Shown: positions 6,166 through 8,482 of the stretch, one piece after another
Numbering within the stretch: position 1 is the stretch's first letter
How the letters are laid out: the number at the start of each line of letters is the position of its first letter
Origin: CAYREE01 sp964423225
Lineage (GTDB): Archaea; Altiarchaeota; Altiarchaeia; IMC4; SCGC-AAA252-I15
DNA length: 8,482 bases
Direction of reading: 5' to 3'
NCBI GenBank assembly: GCA_964423225.1
Contig: CAYREE010000103.1
Location: 1 to 8,482 of the forward strand
Notes under the pieces: generated by a model
What the model was told of the DNA's origin: nothing
Seen by the model: only the letters and a program-made list of their open reading frames with translations
Database searches by the model: none
Position numbers and translations under genes: made by a program

Positions 6166-8482
6166 ATGGATACTGAATCATACTTCAAGGAGATCAAAGA
6201 AAAGATTGCAAAAACATATGAGATTGCAACAGAAGCTAGAAAGAAGAATCTGGATCCAGAACCAGAAGTAGAATCAGTACCAGCAGGAGACCTTGCAACC
6301 AGGGTGGAAGGACTAGTAGGACCAAAAGGAATAGCAGAAGTTATAAAAAAATATGGGAGAGACAATATCGCAAAGATACTTGATCATCTCCTCGACGGCA
6401 TTCCAGAAGGCGGTCCTGAAAGAGACGAGACCATTGAACAAGCATTAAGGACTTGCCTGGCCATACTAACAGAAGGAGTTGTTGCAGCACCAATCGAAGG
6501 AATATCCAAGGTTAATGTAAAGAAAAATCCTGATGGAAGCGAATACCTTTCAATATTTTTCGCAGGACCAATAAGAAGCGCTGGAGGAACAGCACAAGGA
6601 CTAGCAGTCCTAGTTGGATCATATATTCGAGAAAAAATCGGCCTACGAGAATATCGTCCAACAAACGATGAGATAGAAAGATATGTGGAAGAGATAAAAC
6701 TCTATGATGAACGAGTATCAAGGCTCCAATATAAGCCAAGCGACGACGACATAAGAAAAATAGTCAAGAGCCTGGACGTATGCGTTGATGGAGACTCGAC
6801 TGAAAAGCTTGAGGTTGCGATCCATAGAGACCTTGCAAGGATAGACTCCAATAGAATAAGGGGTGGAATGTGTCTTGTCACAGCTGAAGGAATAGCGCAA
6901 AAAGCAAGGAAGGTCAAGGGTTATGCAGACAAATATGGGATAAACTGGGATTGGCTCAAAGAGTTGGGAAAAGACAAGAAGAAAGACGATTCAAAATCCT
7001 CCAAACCCATTGCAAAATTCATGGACGAAGTCGTTGGTGGCCGACCGATATTTGCAGCACCATCCGCTAAAGGAGCGTTCCGACTAAGGTATGGTAGAGC
7101 CCGATGTTCAGGTATTGCTGCAAAATCAATTCATCCAGCCACCATGATCATGCTCGACAACTTCATAGCCACAGGCACACAGGTAAAAGTCGAAAAACCA
7201 GGTAAAGGCTGTATAATAACCGAATGCGATACTATAGAAGGCCCAGTAGTAAGGCTAAAAAATGGTGATGTCGAATTTGTTGAAACCAGGGAGAAAGCAT
7301 ATGAACTATATGACGAAGTGGATGAGATACTCTTTCTAGGAGACATACTAATATCCTATGGAGACTTTCTACAAACCAATACCAGACTAGTCCCCTCTGG
7401 ATACTGTGAAGACTGGTGGATGCTTGAAGCAGGATCCGCTTGGGATAAAAAGCATAAACCCAGTCCAGAAGAAGCCGTGAAAATATCAAGAGAGAAAAAA
7501 ATACCACTTCATCCAAGATACACGTATCACTGGGAAGATGTTGACAGCATCAAACTACAAGTGATAGTCAAATGGCTTTCCACGGGAAAGATCAAGGATT
7601 CCCTAGTCATCGAAACAGATAAGGAAGGCAAGAGTATTCTTGAAGAGCTAGGCATACCCCATAAAATGATTGAAGGAAATGTTTCTATAATCGAATACCA
7701 ACCACTCTTAATCCAGCTTGGAGTAGACGCCAAAACACTCAATACAAAAATATTCGATGAAACATATTCCAAACTCACAGAACCAATAAACGGATTCGAA
7801 CTCATCCAGAAAACTTCAGAGATAAAAATTAGAAAAAAAGTAGGTGCCTATATAGGATGTAGGATGGGGCGGCCAGAAAAAGCAGCAGAAAGAAAAATGC
7901 ATCCTGCAGTACACGCCCTATTCCCGATAGGCCATGCAGGCGGAAGAGAAAGAAGCATCAATAAGGCCACTGATAAAAACAGTATTGAAGTTGATATTTC
8001 AAGATTCATCTGTCAGAACTGTAAGACTAAGACAACCGTCCCAAAATGTCCTGAATGCAACAGCCCAACAAAGCTGATCAGAGTATGTCCATCATGCAGT
8101 TACACAGGCTCCAAGGAGAAATGTCCAAGATGCAGTGCGAATACTAGAGCATATATGCGATCTAATATTGATGTTAGAAACATGTGGCTTAAAGCTGTAG
8201 AGACTGTCGGAAGATCCACTGATGTAAAAGGTGTAATAGGGATGATATCTGCCCACAAGATAGCTGAACCACTCGAAAAAGGCATATTAAGGGCTTTAAA
8301 CAAGGTTTTTGTCTTTAAAGACGGTACAGTCAGATTCGATTCGACTGATGCGGCAATCACACATTTTAAGGCAAAAGAGATCGGGATCGACATAGAAAAA
8401 CTTAGGGAATTAGGATACACAGAAGACTATAAGGGAAATAAGATAACAAGCACAGACCAGATAATAGAGCTTAAAACACAAG
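6166..8482 (+). CDS. polC: DNA polymerase D large subunit DP2, 5' part (772 codons, runs off the window)
   Basis: DP2 is the polymerising subunit of PolD, with a double-psi beta-barrel catalytic core related to RNA polymerase rather than to other DNA polymerases. The frame is open from ATG 6166 to the window end without a stop. Recognisable family blocks, in order, are FAGPIRSAGGTA (132-143), a Lys/Asp/Ser-rich linker (about 266-280), HPRYTYHW (449-456), the GxRMGRPEKA block with cysteine at 565, LFPIG.AGG, VFKDGTVRFD (716-725) and LRELGYT. Eight cysteines in four CxxC pairs (616/619, 628/631, 641/644, 653/656) form the expected zinc-binding modules. The catalytic aspartates (D956 and D958 in the Pyrococcus abyssi enzyme) lie beyond the window, so catalytic competence and late-site inteins cannot be judged; no intein interrupts the visible part. 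The start is supported by GGAG six bases upstream and by the one-base spacing from DP1. Confidence 0.96.
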   Translation, partial: MDTESYFKEIKEKIAKTYEIATEARKKNLDPEPEVESVPAGDLATRVEGLVGPKGIAEVIKKYGRDNIAKILDHLLDGIPEGGPERDETIEQALRTCLAILTEGVVAAPIEGISKVNVKKNPDGSEYLSIFFAGPIRSAGGTAQGLAVLVGSYIREKIGLREYRPTNDEIERYVEEIKLYDERVSRLQYKPSDDDIRKIVKSLDVCVDGDSTEKLEVAIHRDLARIDSNRIRGGMCLVTAEGIAQKARKVKGYADKYGINWDWLKELGKDKKKDDSKSSKPIAKFMDEVVGGRPIFAAPSAKGAFRLRYGRARCSGIAAKSIHPATMIMLDNFIATGTQVKVEKPGKGCIITECDTIEGPVVRLKNGDVEFVETREKAYELYDEVDEILFLGDILISYGDFLQTNTRLVPSGYCEDWWMLEAGSAWDKKHKPSPEEAVKISREKKIPLHPRYTYHWEDVDSIKLQVIVKWLSTGKIKDSLVIETDKEGKSILEELGIPHKMIEGNVSIIEYQPLLIQLGVDAKTLNTKIFDETYSKLTEPINGFELIQKTSEIKIRKKVGAYIGCRMGRPEKAAERKMHPAVHALFPIGHAGGRERSINKATDKNSIEVDISRFICQNCKTKTTVPKCPECNSPTKLIRVCPSCSYTGSKEKCPRCSANTRAYMRSNIDVRNMWLKAVETVGRSTDVKGVIGMISAHKIAEPLEKGILRALNKVFVFKDGTVRFDSTDAAITHFKAKEIGIDIEKLRELGYTEDYKGNKITSTDQIIELKTQ

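Noticed and set aside
6964..7005. Possible intein or insertion at the Lys/Asp/Ser-rich stretch of DP2
   Set aside because: It is only about 15 residues long, with no intein splice motifs; a short flexible linker explains it.
7232..7516. Minus-strand open frames inside DP2 and DP1 (for example 7232-7516, 7527-7805, 8100-8420, 4745-5146)
   Set aside because: Each lies wholly within a strongly supported plus-strand polymerase gene, with no recognisable domain and no promoter; they are antisense by-products.

Overview
The window is archaeal. Adjacent genes for the small (DP1) and large (DP2) subunits of DNA polymerase D, an enzyme found only in archaea and missing from most Crenarchaeota, settle the domain. 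The lineage (Euryarchaeota, DPANN or another PolD-bearing group) cannot be fixed from this sequence alone. Several genes lack a Shine-Dalgarno sequence and have an AT-rich TATA-like element about 25 bases before the start codon, as expected for archaeal leaderless transcripts. A run of 10 Ns marks a scaffold join, so this is a draft or metagenomic assembly.

Layout. (1) 45-467, plus strand: a short membrane CDP-alcohol phosphatidyltransferase of polar-lipid synthesis. (2) 469-3616, minus strand: a de novo pyrimidine cluster read in the order pyrD, pyrK, pyrE, pyrF, covering the last three steps from dihydroorotate to UMP. pyrD/pyrK overlap by 8 bases and pyrK/pyrE by 4. pyrF follows a 49-base gap that contains its own probable promoter. 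pyrF converges on the phosphatidyltransferase gene with a single base between the stop codons. (3) 3617-3668: a 52-base divergent promoter region. (4) 3669-4589, plus strand: a short, ACT-less D-3-phosphoglycerate dehydrogenase. (5) 4601-4610: assembly gap. (6) 4620-6164 and 6166-8482, plus strand: DP1 and DP2, one base apart; DP2 runs off the window before its catalytic aspartates.

How the genes work together. PyrD (FMN) and PyrK (FAD, [2Fe-2S]) form a class 1B dihydroorotate dehydrogenase that passes electrons to NAD+. PyrE adds phosphoribose to orotate and PyrF decarboxylates OMP to UMP. SerA starts serine synthesis. DP1 (proofreading exonuclease) and DP2 (polymerase) form the replicative PolD heterodimer.

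I found no mobile element, CRISPR array, tRNA, rRNA or defence system, and no stretch over 300 bases without a gene. This is mainly core metabolism and replication. The points most worth a second look are the changed active-site loop of PyrD, the very short phosphatidyltransferase, the compact divergent promoter, and the unresolved gap directly before the polymerase operon.
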